Shown here in pieces: positions 11,965 through 12,660 of a stretch of DNA of 12,660 nucleotides (position 1 is its first letter; each line of letters opens with the position of its first letter). The DNA is from Phycisphaerales bacterium (GTDB lineage Bacteria; Planctomycetota; Phycisphaerae; SM23-33): positions 1-12,660 of the forward strand of contig DNAS01000016.1 of the NCBI GenBank assembly GCA_003485185.1, given 5' to 3'. A program made the position numbers and the translations under genes. The notes under the pieces were generated by a model. That model was not told where the DNA came from. It was given only the letters and a program-made list of their open reading frames with translations, and ran no database searches.

Positions 11965-12249
11965 ATGAAAACCGCATTGCTCGTGGCACTGGTGGGGGTG
12001 AATCTGGCCCTCGCCCTGGCCCTGGTGGTCACGCAGAACCCCACGGCCGACGCGCAGGTCCTCCGCGGCGGCACCGATTACATCGTGCAGACCGCCTTGC
12101 TGGGCACCGAGTGGGACGCCGTCTGGGTCATCGATCTGCGGACGCGGCGCCTGGTCGTCTGGAAGTTCGACAAGACGAAGAAGGAGCTGGTCCCGATGCG
12201 GGGCCGCAGGCTCATCGACGACTTCGGCCGAAAGCCCAGCGAGTTCTAA
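11965..12249 (+). CDS. Small exported protein, unknown function (paralogue 1)
   Basis: A 94-residue protein from ATG 11965, with GGGAG seven bases upstream. An N-terminal signal or anchor segment (MKTALLVALVGVNLALALAL, then VVTQNPTADAQ) has a possible cleavage around Ala-Asp-Ala-Gln near residue 31. The mature part is about 63 residues: GGTDYIVQTALLG, then AVWVIDLRTRRLVVW, then a basic KTKKELVPMRGRR segment and DDF. The VIDxxTRRLxVW hairpin resembles a single beta-propeller-type blade strand pair. It has the same plan as the next gene product, so the two are probably duplicates. Located in the periplasm or attached to the inner membrane; function unknown. Confidence 0.78.
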   Translation: MKTALLVALVGVNLALALALVVTQNPTADAQVLRGGTDYIVQTALLGTEWDAVWVIDLRTRRLVVWKFDKTKKELVPMRGRRLIDDFGRKPSEF

Positions 12250-12274
12250 GCGAAAGCCCCGGGAGACCCCAACC

Positions 12275-12562
12275 ATGCTGAAAAATCCACAGAATCTCAC
12301 GATCGTGCTTCTGCTGGCGACGGCGGTGGTCCTCGCGGCCATGCTGCTGGCCACCTTCACCACCCGCGACGCCCAGGCCGGCACCAGCGCCGGAAAGCAG
12401 GGCGATTACATCATGGTCAACGGCATGTGGTCCGGTTCGACCGACCTGGTCTACATCGTCGACATCGCCGCGCGGAAGCTCAACGTCTACTACGCGCACG
12501 CCGCGTCCAACGACGTCAAGCTGATCCAGACGGTGGACCTCGCCAAGGCGTTCGAGGAATAA
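12275..12562 (+). CDS. Small exported protein, unknown function (paralogue 2)
   Basis: A 95-residue protein from ATG 12275, with GGGAG nine bases upstream, 25 bases after the preceding stop. It has a hydrophobic N-terminal segment (about residues 9-28) and a possible signal cleavage after DAQA (near residue 35). The mature part reads GDYIMVNGMWSG, LVYIVDIAARKLNVYY, then DVKLIQTVDLAKAFEE. Against paralogue 1 the DYI, VxxVID/VD and R(R/K)Lx(V)(W/Y) positions line up, as does the closing acidic-F segment. No enzyme motif seen. Likely cotranslated in one operon with paralogue 1. A dispersed repeat begins 24 bases after its stop codon. Confidence 0.78.
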   Translation: MLKNPQNLTIVLLLATAVVLAAMLLATFTTRDAQAGTSAGKQGDYIMVNGMWSGSTDLVYIVDIAARKLNVYYAHAASNDVKLIQTVDLAKAFEE

Positions 12563-12585
12563 CTCGCCGCTCCGATCGGGCGGGC

Positions 12586-12660
12586 GGGTGCCACAGTCGG
12601 GTGCCACGGACAAGCGCTGTGTGCTTGTCCGTGCATTCACCCTCAAGCAAACATCGCTTG
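12586..12660. repeat. Twin-hairpin dispersed repeat, second copy (cut by the window end)
   Basis: The copy proper begins at 12599. Hairpin 1 has perfect 11-bp arms (cacggacaagc 12605-12615, gcttgtccgtg 12623-12633). Hairpin 2 begins at 12640 and is truncated by the end of the window. The leading gggtgccac is present twice, at 12586-12594 and 12599-12607, a small tandem duplication of the element edge. Same orientation as the copy at 2344. It lies downstream of the exported-protein pair and may also stop transcription there. Confidence 0.78.

Noticed and set aside
10809..12074. Minus-strand open frame of 421 codons
   Set aside because: It reads through the heptamer repeats and antisense to three genes; the repeat part gives a low-complexity peptide.

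Overview
The window is about 12.7 kb of GC-rich bacterial chromosome. The best guess for the host is a planctomycete, probably of the Phycisphaerae type. That guess rests on the HYExAFE-family gene (a name I associate with Planctomycetota), a small membrane protein ending in KNSRRTHLD that looks planctomycete-like to me, and several kinds of short degenerate tandem repeats in the gaps between genes. Taxonomy is an inference; there is no marker such as rRNA in the window.

Left part (1-5455). The 3' end of a uroporphyrinogen-decarboxylase-family gene runs in on the plus strand and stops at 270. It is followed by a 9-bp-period repeat that folds back on itself and by a perfect 17-bp hairpin that ends transcription between convergent genes. 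Four minus-strand genes then read right to left as a probable operon: 6-phosphogluconate dehydrogenase, tagaturonate 3-epimerase (UxaE-like), an SDR of the fructuronate reductase/mannonate dehydrogenase type (UxuB-like), and a HAD phosphatase with a cysteine-cluster tail. UxaE and the SDR catalyse consecutive steps, D-tagaturonate to D-fructuronate to D-mannonate, so this is a hexuronate (pectin-sugar) catabolic cassette tied to sugar-acid oxidation.

Middle part (5732-8577). A visibly less GC-rich plus-strand block carries a cytosine-5 DNA methyltransferase, a probable type II restriction endonuclease and a Vsr mismatch endonuclease, in that order. It is a complete restriction-modification-repair island. 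The first gene has a good promoter so close to its ATG that the mRNA may be leaderless.

Right part (8760-12660). Plus-strand backbone genes follow: a small TM1266/ACT-like protein, a YkgJ-type cysteine-cluster protein six bases upstream of histidyl-tRNA synthetase (hisS), a HYExAFE protein with a readable nuclease-like triad, a 68-residue membrane protein with a strong promoter and apparently no leader, and two tandem small exported proteins that resemble each other.

The gaps are unusually structured. Heptanucleotide-period arrays of at least five different sequence families occur in three gaps. A twin-hairpin dispersed repeat occurs twice, 10.2 kb apart, with an apparent compensatory base pair. 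A near-perfect palindrome with insertion-sequence-like ends sits between the gnd and uxaE genes. These repeats are the least explained part of the window.
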